Positions 36,156 through 45,112 of a stretch of DNA of 64,000 nucleotides are shown one piece after another (within the stretch, counting starts at the first letter, position 1; each line of letters begins with the position of its first letter). The translations under genes and the position numbers were made by a program. The DNA is from Bovifimicola ammoniilytica (GTDB lineage Bacteria; Bacillota; Clostridia; Lachnospirales; Lachnospiraceae). Location: assembly GCF_025567085.1 (NCBI RefSeq), contig NZ_JAOQJN010000005.1, positions 1-64,000 of the forward strand, written 5' to 3'. Below the pieces are notes generated by a model. That model worked only from the letters and a program-made list of their open reading frames with translations, had not been told where the DNA came from and ran no database searches.

Positions 36156-37616
36156 ATGAAAGAAAAAGACATATTTAAACTAGTGAGATATGGATTTGCT
36201 ATTGTTCAAAGTATAATAACACTATTGTTCCTGTACTATCTTGCAAAACTTGATGTATTGCCACAGAAATATTTCTTTCTTGCAGTAGGAGTGCTCGTTG
36301 TATTATGTGTACTTAATGTGGTTTTGCAGTTTAAGAAGATACCGGGAATTATAATGTTAGTAATTGGAATCATAATCAGTATAGGTCTTGGAATAGCCTG
36401 TATATATATTGCTAAGACTACAGACGTTATGAACAAGACAGCCGGAGCTGATGAGCAGATAGATAAAATGTTAGTATATGTGCTTGCAGATGATGAAGCT
36501 AAAAGTCTGGGCGATGCTGCGGATTATACATATGGTATTCTTTCATCAAAAGGCAGAGAGGCGACAGATAAAACTATAGAAGAAATAAATAAAACTATAA
36601 ATAAAGAGATTGCTATAAAGGAATATGACGATTTCTTTTCTATGATAGATGGTTTATATAATGGAGATGTTAAGGCGATTATCCTGAATGAGGCATATAT
36701 AGATGTAATCATAGAGACTGAAGGTTATGAGGACTTTAAAGATAAGGTAAAAGAATTACTTATGACAGAAGTTAAGTCAAAAGTAGAATGGTATGAACAG
36801 GATGATGACAGTTCAATCAAATTAAATAGTGATGTATTTACATTATACATAAGTGGTATAGATACGTATGGTTCAGTTGCTAAGACAAGCCGAAGCGATG
36901 TAAATATTATTGCTGTTGTAAATACTAAGACTAAACAGATACTTTTAGTATCTACACCTAGAGATTATTATGTACCATTATCAATTTCTAATGGTGTTAA
37001 GGATAAACTTACGCATGCGGGATTATATGGTATAAATTGTTCAAAAGATACATTATCAATGATTTATGACTTAGATATACAGTATTACTTCAGACTTAAT
37101 TTTGATGGTTTTATCAAGATAATAGATAAACTTGGCGGTGTAACTGTTCATTCAGATTACGCATTTACAACAAGAAGCGGTCACTACAATATACAGGTTG
37201 GAGACAATAAGCTTAATGGTAAGGAAGCGCTTGCATTTGCAAGAGAGAGATATGCTTTGGCAGATGGTGACAGACAGCGAGGCAGAGACCAGATGGAAGT
37301 AATTAAAGCAGTTATTAACGAAATGGCAAGCTCTAAGCTGTTATATAATTACACGGATATTATGGACGCTATTTCAGATTGTTTCCAGACAAGTATGCCT
37401 AAAGACATGATACAGAGTCTGGTTAAAATGCAGATTAATGATATGAAGAAATGGAACATAGTGTCATGCAGCGCTGATGGTACAGGTACAAGGTCATCTA
37501 CTTACTCTATACCACAAAGAGATAACTTGTGGGTAATGATTCCTGACGAAAGCACAATTGAACATGCGAAAGAATTAATTCAGCAGGTTATTGATGGTAA
37601 AATAATAAGTGAGTAA
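36156..37616 (+). CDS. LytR-CpsA-Psr family polymer ligase
   Basis: LCP enzymes transfer lipid-linked capsule or teichoic-type polymers to peptidoglycan on the outer face of the membrane. The 486-aa product has a hydrophobic N-terminus with about three membrane segments (residues 5-90), an accessory domain, and the LCP catalytic part from about 230: VNTKTKQILLVSTPRDYYVP, FDGFIKIIDKLGGVTVHSDY and LAFARERYALADGDRQRGRD with the conserved Arg and Asp. The start is ATG 36156, with GGAGG seven bases upstream; ATG 36132 contains no ribosome site and lies before it. In this locus it would attach the exported polymer to the wall. Confidence 0.93.
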   Translation: MKEKDIFKLVRYGFAIVQSIITLLFLYYLAKLDVLPQKYFFLAVGVLVVLCVLNVVLQFKKIPGIIMLVIGIIISIGLGIACIYIAKTTDVMNKTAGADEQIDKMLVYVLADDEAKSLGDAADYTYGILSSKGREATDKTIEEINKTINKEIAIKEYDDFFSMIDGLYNGDVKAIILNEAYIDVIIETEGYEDFKDKVKELLMTEVKSKVEWYEQDDDSSIKLNSDVFTLYISGIDTYGSVAKTSRSDVNIIAVVNTKTKQILLVSTPRDYYVPLSISNGVKDKLTHAGLYGINCSKDTLSMIYDLDIQYYFRLNFDGFIKIIDKLGGVTVHSDYAFTTRSGHYNIQVGDNKLNGKEALAFARERYALADGDRQRGRDQMEVIKAVINEMASSKLLYNYTDIMDAISDCFQTSMPKDMIQSLVKMQINDMKKWNIVSCSADGTGTRSSTYSIPQRDNLWVMIPDESTIEHAKELIQQVIDGKIISE

Positions 37617-37650
37617 ATTAGTGTAGAAAAGGGTAAAGGGAAGATAAAAA

Positions 37651-37704
37651 ATGAGACAGGTGAAAAGAAAAAATTTACAGAAAGGATTATTAGGCTATGT
37701 ATAG
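37651..37704 (+). CDS. 17-codon leader ORF overlapping the priming transferase start
   Basis: ATG 37651 follows a GGGAAG ribosome site and encodes MRQVKRKNLQKGLLGYV, ending at TAG 37702-37704. The stop overlaps the start of the priming glycosyltransferase (ATG 37697) in another frame, an arrangement that favours translational coupling. It is the only coding sequence in the 80-base space. It is too short for confident gene calling; the peptide itself need not be functional. Confidence 0.4.
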   Translation: MRQVKRKNLQKGLLGYV

Positions 37705-39145
37705 AAGGAAAACATCAGGAATATTCAGGCATTTAGACTTTATTGCATTAGACATTATAAGTATAGAAGTTGCTTTTGCCATAGCCTATATAATCAGGCA
37801 CGGCTGGAGAGGCAATAGAATTGTACTGCCTAAGTTATATTCAAATATCTTTATTGTATATATGATGATATGTGTTATAGTGGCATTAATGGCATCACCT
37901 TATAAGAAGATAGTTACCAGAGGACATTATAAAGAATTCTTATGTACTGTCAGATATGTAACTATAGTTACAATGATGCAGGTAGTATACCTGTATATGT
38001 CTCAACAGGGACAGGAATACTCCAGAATAGTATTTATGCTTACCTGGGCAATTGGAATAATAATTACTTATATTGTCAGGGAAATCTGGAAATGGGTAGT
38101 CTCAAAATCATCCATCAGAGATAATTCGAAGACACAGGCTATGGTATTAATTACGTCATGTGATGAGGCAGAAGAATTAATTGATAATTTGTCAAATTAT
38201 GGAAAAGGTAAATATCATATTACAGGTGTATGCATAGTCGATAAGAATATGACTGGTGAAATGATTAACGATATAAATGTATTAGCATCAGGTAATGAAA
38301 TATCTGATTATCTATGCAGATCGTGGGTAGATGAAGTATTTGTAAGCCTTAATGATAAATATGAGAGTGTAGAAAAGAAGCTGGTGGAAGATTGTCTGCT
38401 TATGGGAATTACAATACACCAGAATCTTGCTAAGATCGTAAACGAACCGGGTAAAGTAAGAATGGTTGAAAGAATGAATGAATATACCGTACTTACAAGT
38501 GCTATTAATACAGCTTCAATAGTTGAGAGTTTTATCAAGAGACTAATGGATATAGTCGGAGGTATTGTCGGACTTATATTTACTGGAATATTATTTATAT
38601 TTGTAGCACCAGCGATATACATTAAATCACCTGGGCCAATCTTCTTTAAGCAGTGGCGAGTTGGTAAGAATGGTAAGAAATTTCACATATATAAATTCAG
38701 AAGTATGTACTTAGATGCGGAAGAACGTAAAGCTGAACTTATGGCACAGAACAAAGTTAAGGACGGCATGATGTTCAAGATGGAGAATGATCCACGTATA
38801 ATTGGTGGTGAAAATGGGAAAGGAATTGGAAACTTTATACGAAAAACATCTATAGATGAATTCCCACAGTTCTTAAATGTTCTTAAAGGCGATATGAGTC
38901 TTGTCGGCACACGTCCACCAACACTTGATGAATGGGAGAAATACGAACTTCATCATAGAGCAAGACTTGCCATTAAGCCTGGTCTTACCGGAATGTGGCA
39001 GGTTAGTGGAAGAAGTGACATTACTGATTTCGAAGAAGTAGTTAAGTTAGATACAAAATATATCATGAACTGGAGCCTTGGGAAGGATATAAAGATACTA
39101 CTTAAGACGGTATGGGTAGTATTAAAGAAAAAAGGTTCGTCCTAA
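37697..39145 (+). CDS. Priming undecaprenyl-phosphate sugar phosphotransferase
   Basis: This enzyme loads the first sugar-1-phosphate onto undecaprenyl phosphate to start capsule synthesis. The 482-aa length and plan match the PHPT (WbaP-like) family: about four to five N-terminal membrane helices (residues 10-145), a CoA-binding-like Rossmann part (about 150-265), one further hydrophobic helix (about 275-310) and the catalytic Bac_transf domain (KQWRVGKNGKKFHIYKFRSM, DEFPQFLNVLKGDMSLVGTR, IKPGLTGMWQVSGRSD). The sugar, usually galactose, glucose or an N-acetylhexosamine, cannot be told. AAAGGATT precedes the ATG. Confidence 0.93.
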   Translation: MYRRKTSGIFRHLDFIALDIISIEVAFAIAYIIRHGWRGNRIVLPKLYSNIFIVYMMICVIVALMASPYKKIVTRGHYKEFLCTVRYVTIVTMMQVVYLYMSQQGQEYSRIVFMLTWAIGIIITYIVREIWKWVVSKSSIRDNSKTQAMVLITSCDEAEELIDNLSNYGKGKYHITGVCIVDKNMTGEMINDINVLASGNEISDYLCRSWVDEVFVSLNDKYESVEKKLVEDCLLMGITIHQNLAKIVNEPGKVRMVERMNEYTVLTSAINTASIVESFIKRLMDIVGGIVGLIFTGILFIFVAPAIYIKSPGPIFFKQWRVGKNGKKFHIYKFRSMYLDAEERKAELMAQNKVKDGMMFKMENDPRIIGGENGKGIGNFIRKTSIDEFPQFLNVLKGDMSLVGTRPPTLDEWEKYELHHRARLAIKPGLTGMWQVSGRSDITDFEEVVKLDTKYIMNWSLGKDIKILLKTVWVVLKKKGSS

Positions 39146-39231
39146 TTGAATTTGCAGATATATACAATTAAATATCAGTAGATGCTAATGATATTGATAC
39201 ATATAAACAGGAAGGTATGGTCAGGAAAATT

Positions 39232-40137
39232 ATGAAATTATCAACGGTTGCAGCCTTTAAAAATATAAATAGTAATTCAGATAAATTTATACATATTAAA
39301 GGAGATGTACTGAAAAATTTTCAAAAAGAATTGTTGAAAATGATGCAAGATATCGTAACAGTATGTGAAGAAGAGAAAATAGCATATTGTTTATTAGGTG
39401 GAAGTGCATTAGGTGCAGTAAGACATAAAGGATTTATACCATGGGATGATGACATGGATATAGGTATGCCAGCTTATGATTTTGAACGGTTCAGAATTGC
39501 ATTTTTAAAAAAATTCGGCGAAAAATATTGGGTGCATTATTGCAAAACTAAAGATTATGGAATGACAGTAAATAGAATAAGATTAAAAGGCAGCGTTTGT
39601 AGAGGAAGAGAAGATACATATACAGAAGAATGTGGCTTTTTTATAGATATATTTTTAATGGAAAATACATTTGATAATAAAATATTATATAATATACATG
39701 GCTTTTTCTGTATGGCATTTGGCTTTTTACTATCTTGTAGAATGTTTTATAAAAACCGGGAACTTATGAGTGAGTTAGCAGAGGCTAATCCGGATTTAAA
39801 ATCAGCTTTTAAAATTAAAATTTTTATAGGTAGATTATTAAGTTTCATATCTATTAAGAAATTGACCTGTTTTACACAAAAGATATATGGATTGTGTAAA
39901 AATAATAATTCCAAATATGTAAGCATTCCATCAGGAAGAAAGCATTATTTTAAAGAAACGTATCTAAGAGATGGACAGGTACAGGTAACAAAATGTGAAT
40001 TTGAAGGACACAAGTGGAATATACCTAAAGATTATGATGCATATCTTAAGAAAATGTATGGTGATTATATGAAGATTCCACCAGAAAAAGATAGAGAGGA
40101 ACATATTGTTTTGGAACTTAAATTTCCGGAAAACTAA
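39232..40137 (+). CDS. LicD-family phosphotransferase (first copy)
   Basis: LicD enzymes use CDP-choline or CDP-alditols to place phosphocholine or alditol phosphate on sugars. The 301-aa protein has the nucleotidyltransferase-fold core YCLLGGSALGAVRHKGFIPW followed by DDDMDIGM (about residues 58-82), then GFFIDIFLMENTFDN and a C-terminal MYGDYMKIPPEKDR. The start is uncertain: ATG 39232 has AGGA five bases upstream, whereas ATG 39217 sits only one base after AGGAAGG. It is followed by a second, divergent LicD 24 bases later. The acceptor may be a residue of the repeat unit made in this locus. Confidence 0.88.
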   Translation: MKLSTVAAFKNINSNSDKFIHIKGDVLKNFQKELLKMMQDIVTVCEEEKIAYCLLGGSALGAVRHKGFIPWDDDMDIGMPAYDFERFRIAFLKKFGEKYWVHYCKTKDYGMTVNRIRLKGSVCRGREDTYTEECGFFIDIFLMENTFDNKILYNIHGFFCMAFGFLLSCRMFYKNRELMSELAEANPDLKSAFKIKIFIGRLLSFISIKKLTCFTQKIYGLCKNNNSKYVSIPSGRKHYFKETYLRDGQVQVTKCEFEGHKWNIPKDYDAYLKKMYGDYMKIPPEKDREEHIVLELKFPEN

Positions 40138-40161
40138 ATGTGAAATGAGGAATTGAGTAGT

Positions 40162-41031
40162 ATGGTGAAGTATGACAAAAGTAATTGTGGTGAAGAAGTT
40201 TCACTTGAAGAAGTTAAAAGTAAATTAGTTGATATGCTGCTTGTGTTAGCAGATTATTGTGAAAAAAATGGAATTAGATACTATCTTTCAGGAGGAACAC
40301 TTTTAGGCGCAATAAGACATAAAGGATTTATACCATGGGATGATGATATTGATATCAATATGCCAAGACCTGATTGCGAAAAATTACAGAAAATATCAGG
40401 TGGTGTTATAGGAAATTATAAATTAGTACGTCCCAGTGGAAATGCGGTATGCGTTAAACATTTTTGGCGATTATATGATGAATCGGTATTGCTAGAGGAT
40501 TCTATACAGAAAAATAATAAAAAAAATGTTTATTATCCAATATTTATTGATATTTTTCCGATTGAAGGATTACCAGCAGATGATAAAGCAACTAAGAAAC
40601 ATTATAATTCAATGGAATTAGGAAAGAAAATGCTTAATTGTACAACGGGTTCATTATTTCATGGAAAAAATCTGCCTGCTAAAATCTTTCATTTTGTGTG
40701 CAGACCAATTGCAATGTTGTTTGGTCAGGACTATTGGGTACAGCAGGTTCAGAAAAAAGCGACAAGTATACCGTTTAATGCTTCAGAATATATTGGTGTC
40801 GTAACTACAAATATACATAAAACAGAAGAGAAAGTACTAAAAGCAGAATATATACCACAGATAGAGCTTGAATTCGAAGGACATATGCTAAAAGGTCCTA
40901 AGGGATATCATAAATATCTTTCGCAATTATATGGAGATGATTATATGGAACTTCCACCAGAAGAAAAAAGAGTATCCCATCATATATTTAAGTTTTATAA
41001 GACTATACAATCAGAAAAAAGTAATATATAA
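40162..41031 (+). CDS. LicD-family phosphotransferase (second copy)
   Basis: The 289-aa protein has the LicD core YYLSGGTLLGAIRHKGFIPW then DDDIDINM (about residues 40-66), followed by IFIDIFPIEGLPADD and a C-terminal YGDDYMELPPEEKR. It differs strongly from the first copy outside the core, so the two probably act on different acceptors or donors. ATGAGG at 40145-40150 supports ATG 40162 as the start; TTG 40153 is too close to it. It precedes the IspD/TarI-like cytidylyltransferase, which could supply its CDP-activated donor. Confidence 0.9.
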   Translation: MVKYDKSNCGEEVSLEEVKSKLVDMLLVLADYCEKNGIRYYLSGGTLLGAIRHKGFIPWDDDIDINMPRPDCEKLQKISGGVIGNYKLVRPSGNAVCVKHFWRLYDESVLLEDSIQKNNKKNVYYPIFIDIFPIEGLPADDKATKKHYNSMELGKKMLNCTTGSLFHGKNLPAKIFHFVCRPIAMLFGQDYWVQQVQKKATSIPFNASEYIGVVTTNIHKTEEKVLKAEYIPQIELEFEGHMLKGPKGYHKYLSQLYGDDYMELPPEEKRVSHHIFKFYKTIQSEKSNI

Positions 41032-41082
41032 AAAGTTGTTAAAATAATACGGCAATTGTATATAGGATTAGGAGGAATGATT

Positions 41083-41796
41083 ATGGTAGTAGCATTATTA
41101 ACAGCGGCAGGTACAGGTACAAGAATGGGACAGGATATTCCTAAACAATTTATGCATGTAGAAAATAAACCTATAATAATTCATACAATGGAGGCATTTC
41201 AAAATCATCCAAGTATAGATGCAATAGTTGTTGTGACCTTACCGGCATGGATAGATGTATTAAAAGCATATGCAGCACAATTTAATATAAATAAACTTAA
41301 ATGGGTTGTAGCTGGTGGCAGTACAGGTCAGGAGTCTATATGCAAAGGATTAAATGCTATAAAAGATGAATGTGATAAAGATACAGTAGTAATGGTACAT
41401 GACGGAAATAGATGTATGATTTCAGGTGAAATAATATCAGACAGCCTTGCAACATTTAAAGCGCATGGAAGTGCTGTCGCAGCAATCCCATGTGTTGAAG
41501 CTGTATTTAAAAGCGAGGATAATGGTAAATCATCTAGAATTTCCATTCCGAGAGAGCAGTTATATAGAACACAGACACCTCATACATATACATTAGAGAA
41601 ACTTTTGTGGGCACATGAGGAAGCAGCTAAGAGAAGTATAACAAATACGGCTGCCTCATGTACATTGATGCAGGAATTAGGAGAAACAATATATTTCTCT
41701 AAAGGTTCAGAAGAGAATATTAAGATTACGACTGTAGAAGATATGGTTATATTTAAGGCATTATTACATACTAAAAAGGATAGCTGGTTAAAATGA
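41083..41796 (+). CDS. IspD/TarI-family cytidylyltransferase
   Basis: The 237-aa enzyme belongs to the IspD/TarI group that makes CDP-alditols from alditol phosphates and CTP. The CTP-binding loop is LLTAAGTGTRMGQDIPKQFM, followed by WVVAGGSTGQESI, VMVHDGNRC, REQLYRTQTPHTYTLEKLL and EENIKITTVEDM. Position between two LicD genes and an SDR enzyme makes a polymer-related role (TarI-like, such as CDP-ribitol) more likely than isoprenoid IspD; sequence alone does not decide. GGAGG at 41071-41075 supports ATG 41083 as the start. Its end overlaps the next gene by four bases (ATGA). Confidence 0.85.
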   Translation: MVVALLTAAGTGTRMGQDIPKQFMHVENKPIIIHTMEAFQNHPSIDAIVVVTLPAWIDVLKAYAAQFNINKLKWVVAGGSTGQESICKGLNAIKDECDKDTVVMVHDGNRCMISGEIISDSLATFKAHGSAVAAIPCVEAVFKSEDNGKSSRISIPREQLYRTQTPHTYTLEKLLWAHEEAAKRSITNTAASCTLMQELGETIYFSKGSEENIKITTVEDMVIFKALLHTKKDSWLK

Positions 41797-42833
41797 TAAA
41801 CTATAATGAAGAATATTGGAATGATGTTAAGCAGGTTATCAATAACATTCCGCTAAAAGAGAAATTATATGGAAAAACAGTTTTAATAACAGGTGCAACC
41901 GGTATGATATGTTCATCAATTGTTGATATATTAGTATATCTGAATAGATATGAACAAGCAAAAATTAAAATCATATTAGCGGGAAGAAATGCGAAGAGAA
42001 CATCAGATAGATTTTATTATACAAAAAATGACGAATATACATTTGTACAGTATGATGCGACTGATGATAAAGATATAAATATAAATTCAGACTATATTAT
42101 ATATGGAGCAAGCAATGCAAATCCTAAAATGTATACGGCAGAACCGGTTGAAACAATGCTTGCCAATCTTATTGGATTAAATAGAATGCTTGAAATGTCA
42201 GCTAAAAATAAAGTAATCAGATTATTATATATATCATCAAGCGAAGTATATGGCAATATAGATGAGGTAAGACCAAGAAAAGAGACAGATTATGGATATG
42301 TAGACATATTAAATATGCGTGCAAGTTATCCATGTGCAAAACGTGCCGCAGAAGCATTATGTGTGGCTTATACAAATGAATATGAATTAAATACAGTTAT
42401 AGCACGACCTGGACATATATATGGTCCATCAATTACATCTTCGGATACAAGAGCCACAGCTGAATTCACTCGGAATGTTGCAAATAATGAAGATATAGTA
42501 ATGAAAAGTAAAGGTAACCAGTTACGCTCATATTGTTATACCTTAGACTGTGCTTCAGCTATTTTAACTATTCTTTTAGGTGGTAAAAATGGAGATGCGT
42601 ACAATATTTCTAATAGAGATTCTGTATGCACAATCAGTGATATAGCAAGAGAATTAGCAAAGGTATCGTCTAAAAAAGTTATATACCAAATGGCAACAAG
42701 TGAAGAAAGTAAAGGGTTTAATCTAATGACAGATTCATCATTAGATGGAGAAAAACTGGAAGGTCTTGGATGGAAAGCAGAATTTAATTTAGAACAAGGT
42801 ACATATAGAACAATAAAATATTATATGAAATAG
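41793..42833 (+). CDS. NAD-dependent epimerase/dehydratase (extended SDR)
   Basis: The 346-aa protein is an extended short-chain dehydrogenase of the sugar-nucleotide type. The nucleotide-binding motif reads VLITGATGMICSSIVDIL, in which the third Gly of TGxxGxxG is replaced by Cys. The catalytic SSSEVYG and YPCAKRAAE (Tyr-x3-Lys) are intact, as is ARPGHIYGP. Its start overlaps the end of the cytidylyltransferase gene by four bases, so the two are translationally coupled and probably act in one pathway, perhaps on a CDP-linked sugar or alditol (inference). It is not the zinc-dependent TarJ type that normally partners TarI. Confidence 0.85.
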   Translation: MINYNEEYWNDVKQVINNIPLKEKLYGKTVLITGATGMICSSIVDILVYLNRYEQAKIKIILAGRNAKRTSDRFYYTKNDEYTFVQYDATDDKDININSDYIIYGASNANPKMYTAEPVETMLANLIGLNRMLEMSAKNKVIRLLYISSSEVYGNIDEVRPRKETDYGYVDILNMRASYPCAKRAAEALCVAYTNEYELNTVIARPGHIYGPSITSSDTRATAEFTRNVANNEDIVMKSKGNQLRSYCYTLDCASAILTILLGGKNGDAYNISNRDSVCTISDIARELAKVSSKKVIYQMATSEESKGFNLMTDSSLDGEKLEGLGWKAEFNLEQGTYRTIKYYMK

Positions 42834-42857
42834 ATATATTAAGGAGAGAAAAGAAAT

Positions 42858-43976
42858 ATGTATGATTATCTGATAGTTGGCGCAGGATTATTTGGCGCAG
42901 TATTTGCACAGCAGGCAAAAAAAGCAGGCAAAAAGTGTCTGGTTATAGATAGAAGAGAATGTATAGCAGGTAATGTTTATACAGAGAAAATTGAAGGAAT
43001 AAATGTACATAAATATGGTGCACATATATTCCATACTAATAACAAAGAGGTATGGGAATATGTTAATGAATTCGCTACATTTAACCGATTTACCAATTCT
43101 CCGGTAGCAAATTATAAAGGTGAATTATATTCATTACCATTTAATATGTATACATTCAATAAGATGTGGGGAGTTGTTACTCCACAGGAAGCAAAAGAAA
43201 TGATTGAGAAACAGAAGAAGGAAGCAGGGATTACAGAACCTAAGAACCTTGAGGAACAGGCTATCAGCCTTGTAGGTACAGATATCTATGAGAAGCTTGT
43301 AAAAGGATATACTGAGAAACAGTGGGGCAGAAAATGTAGTGAACTTCCTTCATTTATTATTAAACGTTTACCGGTAAGATTGACATTTGATAATAACTAT
43401 TTTAATGCCTTATATCAGGGAATACCTGTAGGTGGATACACTAAGATGGTTGAAAATATGCTTGAGGGCATAGATGTAGAACTTAATAGTGACTATCTCA
43501 AGAATAAGGATAAATACGATAGTATGGCAGAAAAGGTAATCTATACCGGAGCAATAGATGAATACTTTAATTACAGCCTTGGTAATCTTGAGTATCGTTC
43601 AGTTCGATTTGAAAATGAGATTCTTGATACAGACAATTATCAGGGAAATGCAGCAGTTAATTATACAGATAGTGAGACTCCATGGACAAGAATTATTGAA
43701 CATAAATGGTTTGAATTTGGTAAGGATGAAAATGGCAATGATATACCTAAAACTGTTATCAGTAAGGAATACAGTTCAGAATGGAAATTAGGTGATACAC
43801 CATATTATCCTGTAAATGATGAGAAAAATGGTAATTTATACAGTAAGTACAAAGAATTAGCAGACAAAGAAGATAAAGTCACATTCGGTGGAAGGCTTGG
43901 AGAATACAAGTATTATGATATGGATGCAGTAATCGCATCTGCATTAAATTGCGCGAAGAAAGAATTAAGTAAATAA
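42858..43976 (+). CDS. glf: UDP-galactopyranose mutase
   Basis: Glf converts UDP-galactopyranose to UDP-galactofuranose, using reduced FAD, in the cytosol. The 372-aa length is typical. The FAD-binding motif LIVGAGLFGAVFAQQAKKAG is at residues 4-23, followed by DRRECIAGNVYTE, the KYGAHIFHTNN segment, NLEEQAISLVGTDIYEKLVK, the EKQWGRKCSELP substrate-loop region, RLPVRLTFDNNYFN and GGRLGEYKYYDMD near the C-terminus. AAGGAGAG precedes the ATG. It implies galactofuranose in the polymer and fits with the galactofuranosyltransferase-like gene at 53483. Confidence 0.97.
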   Translation: MYDYLIVGAGLFGAVFAQQAKKAGKKCLVIDRRECIAGNVYTEKIEGINVHKYGAHIFHTNNKEVWEYVNEFATFNRFTNSPVANYKGELYSLPFNMYTFNKMWGVVTPQEAKEMIEKQKKEAGITEPKNLEEQAISLVGTDIYEKLVKGYTEKQWGRKCSELPSFIIKRLPVRLTFDNNYFNALYQGIPVGGYTKMVENMLEGIDVELNSDYLKNKDKYDSMAEKVIYTGAIDEYFNYSLGNLEYRSVRFENEILDTDNYQGNAAVNYTDSETPWTRIIEHKWFEFGKDENGNDIPKTVISKEYSSEWKLGDTPYYPVNDEKNGNLYSKYKELADKEDKVTFGGRLGEYKYYDMDAVIASALNCAKKELSK

Positions 43977-43991
43977 CAGATATGGTAGATT

Positions 43992-45086
43992 ATGTTTAGA
44001 AAATTAGATAAGTTAAAACAGGAAAAAACTAAATACATAAACGACATAAAAGAAAATGAAGATAAACTCTATGCCGGTGTCTACAGGCTTGTATTCAATG
44101 AAGGAAGATGTTTCTGGGAGAAAGAAGACAGTTTCTTTAAATGGCTTAAGAAACTGTCTGATGAGGACGTAAGCAGCAAGAAGAAAATAAGATATTTTAT
44201 GCTTGGTAAAAAGTATAGAATAAAGGATAATTTAAATAATATTGCTAAAAGTAGCTCTAAAGATAATTTCAAGACTAAAGGCAGCGCTTCAGGAGATAAA
44301 CTGTATGTAACAAGAAAAGGTAATGTTAAGGTTTTCGACAGTAATAAAGAAAGAGTTACATATTATTGTGAACATAGCGATTTAGTCAACAAAGCAATAG
44401 ATTTTAATGAGAATTATGCAAAGTTTTTTGGCAAAAATGTAATAATAGAATGTAATAGTGATAAAAAATTCATTGTGGAAAGACTTATAACTGAAGCAGG
44501 TTTATGGAGAAATAATAAATCTGACTTAGCAGAGATGTCGGAATGGTTAGGAAAAAGTCTCTGTAATTACGAACGTAGTCTGACTGAGAATGATAAAAAT
44601 TATGTAAATTATGATAAGTATCTGAAAGAAGTATATAGAAATGCGAAAAGTGAACAGGAAAAATCACTTTTAGACAGAATAGCAAAAGCTCTTAAAAAAG
44701 ATGATAATTATAATATGATATTTATTAACCAGCATAATGACCTGGTGTTATCTAATATTCTCAAAGAGAAAACAGGATATACAGTATTTGATTATGAATT
44801 CTATGGAAAGAATTTGTTCTACTACGATTTCCTCTTATGGTTTGTATGGAAAGCAATATATTATCGTGAAAAGGAATATTTTGATGGCTATATGCATGGT
44901 AAAATGGATAAAATGATACAAAAATTGTTTGAGGAAATTGGCACTCAGTTTGATGATAAACGAAGAAAAGAGTATGTATATCTGTTTGTTCTTGCAAATG
45001 TTAATATGCATCTGGTATATAAAGAAGGAATAGATTTCAGAAAGTATAATGAATTTCTGGATTATGTGGATAATTATGTTATATAA
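43992..45086 (+). CDS. Divergent kinase-fold (APH/choline-kinase-like) protein in the capsule operon
   Basis: I do not recognise a named family, but the C-terminal half has the catalytic signature of aminoglycoside-phosphotransferase/choline-kinase-like enzymes: NQHNDLVLSNIL (His248, Asp250, Asn255) followed by TVFDYEFYGKNLFYYDF (Asp267 as the metal ligand). The first 95 residues are charged and lysine-rich; a possible N-lobe with VTRKGNVKVFDSNK (about 104-117) follows. There is no signal peptide or membrane segment. The 364-aa protein lies between Glf and Wzy, so it may phosphorylate a sugar or another small substrate for the polymer. The ribosome site is weak and the ATG is 15 bases after the Glf stop, suggesting coupling. 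Confidence 0.6.
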   Translation: MFRKLDKLKQEKTKYINDIKENEDKLYAGVYRLVFNEGRCFWEKEDSFFKWLKKLSDEDVSSKKKIRYFMLGKKYRIKDNLNNIAKSSSKDNFKTKGSASGDKLYVTRKGNVKVFDSNKERVTYYCEHSDLVNKAIDFNENYAKFFGKNVIIECNSDKKFIVERLITEAGLWRNNKSDLAEMSEWLGKSLCNYERSLTENDKNYVNYDKYLKEVYRNAKSEQEKSLLDRIAKALKKDDNYNMIFINQHNDLVLSNILKEKTGYTVFDYEFYGKNLFYYDFLLWFVWKAIYYREKEYFDGYMHGKMDKMIQKLFEEIGTQFDDKRRKEYVYLFVLANVNMHLVYKEGIDFRKYNEFLDYVDNYVI

Positions 45087-45112
45087 CATTTTACAATAGA
45101 GGTAATTAAACA

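Noticed and set aside
41083..41796. Housekeeping ispD of isoprenoid synthesis
   Set aside because: Possible from the fold alone, but location between licD genes and overlap with a sugar-type SDR make a polymer-related cytidylyltransferase more likely; left open in the annotation.
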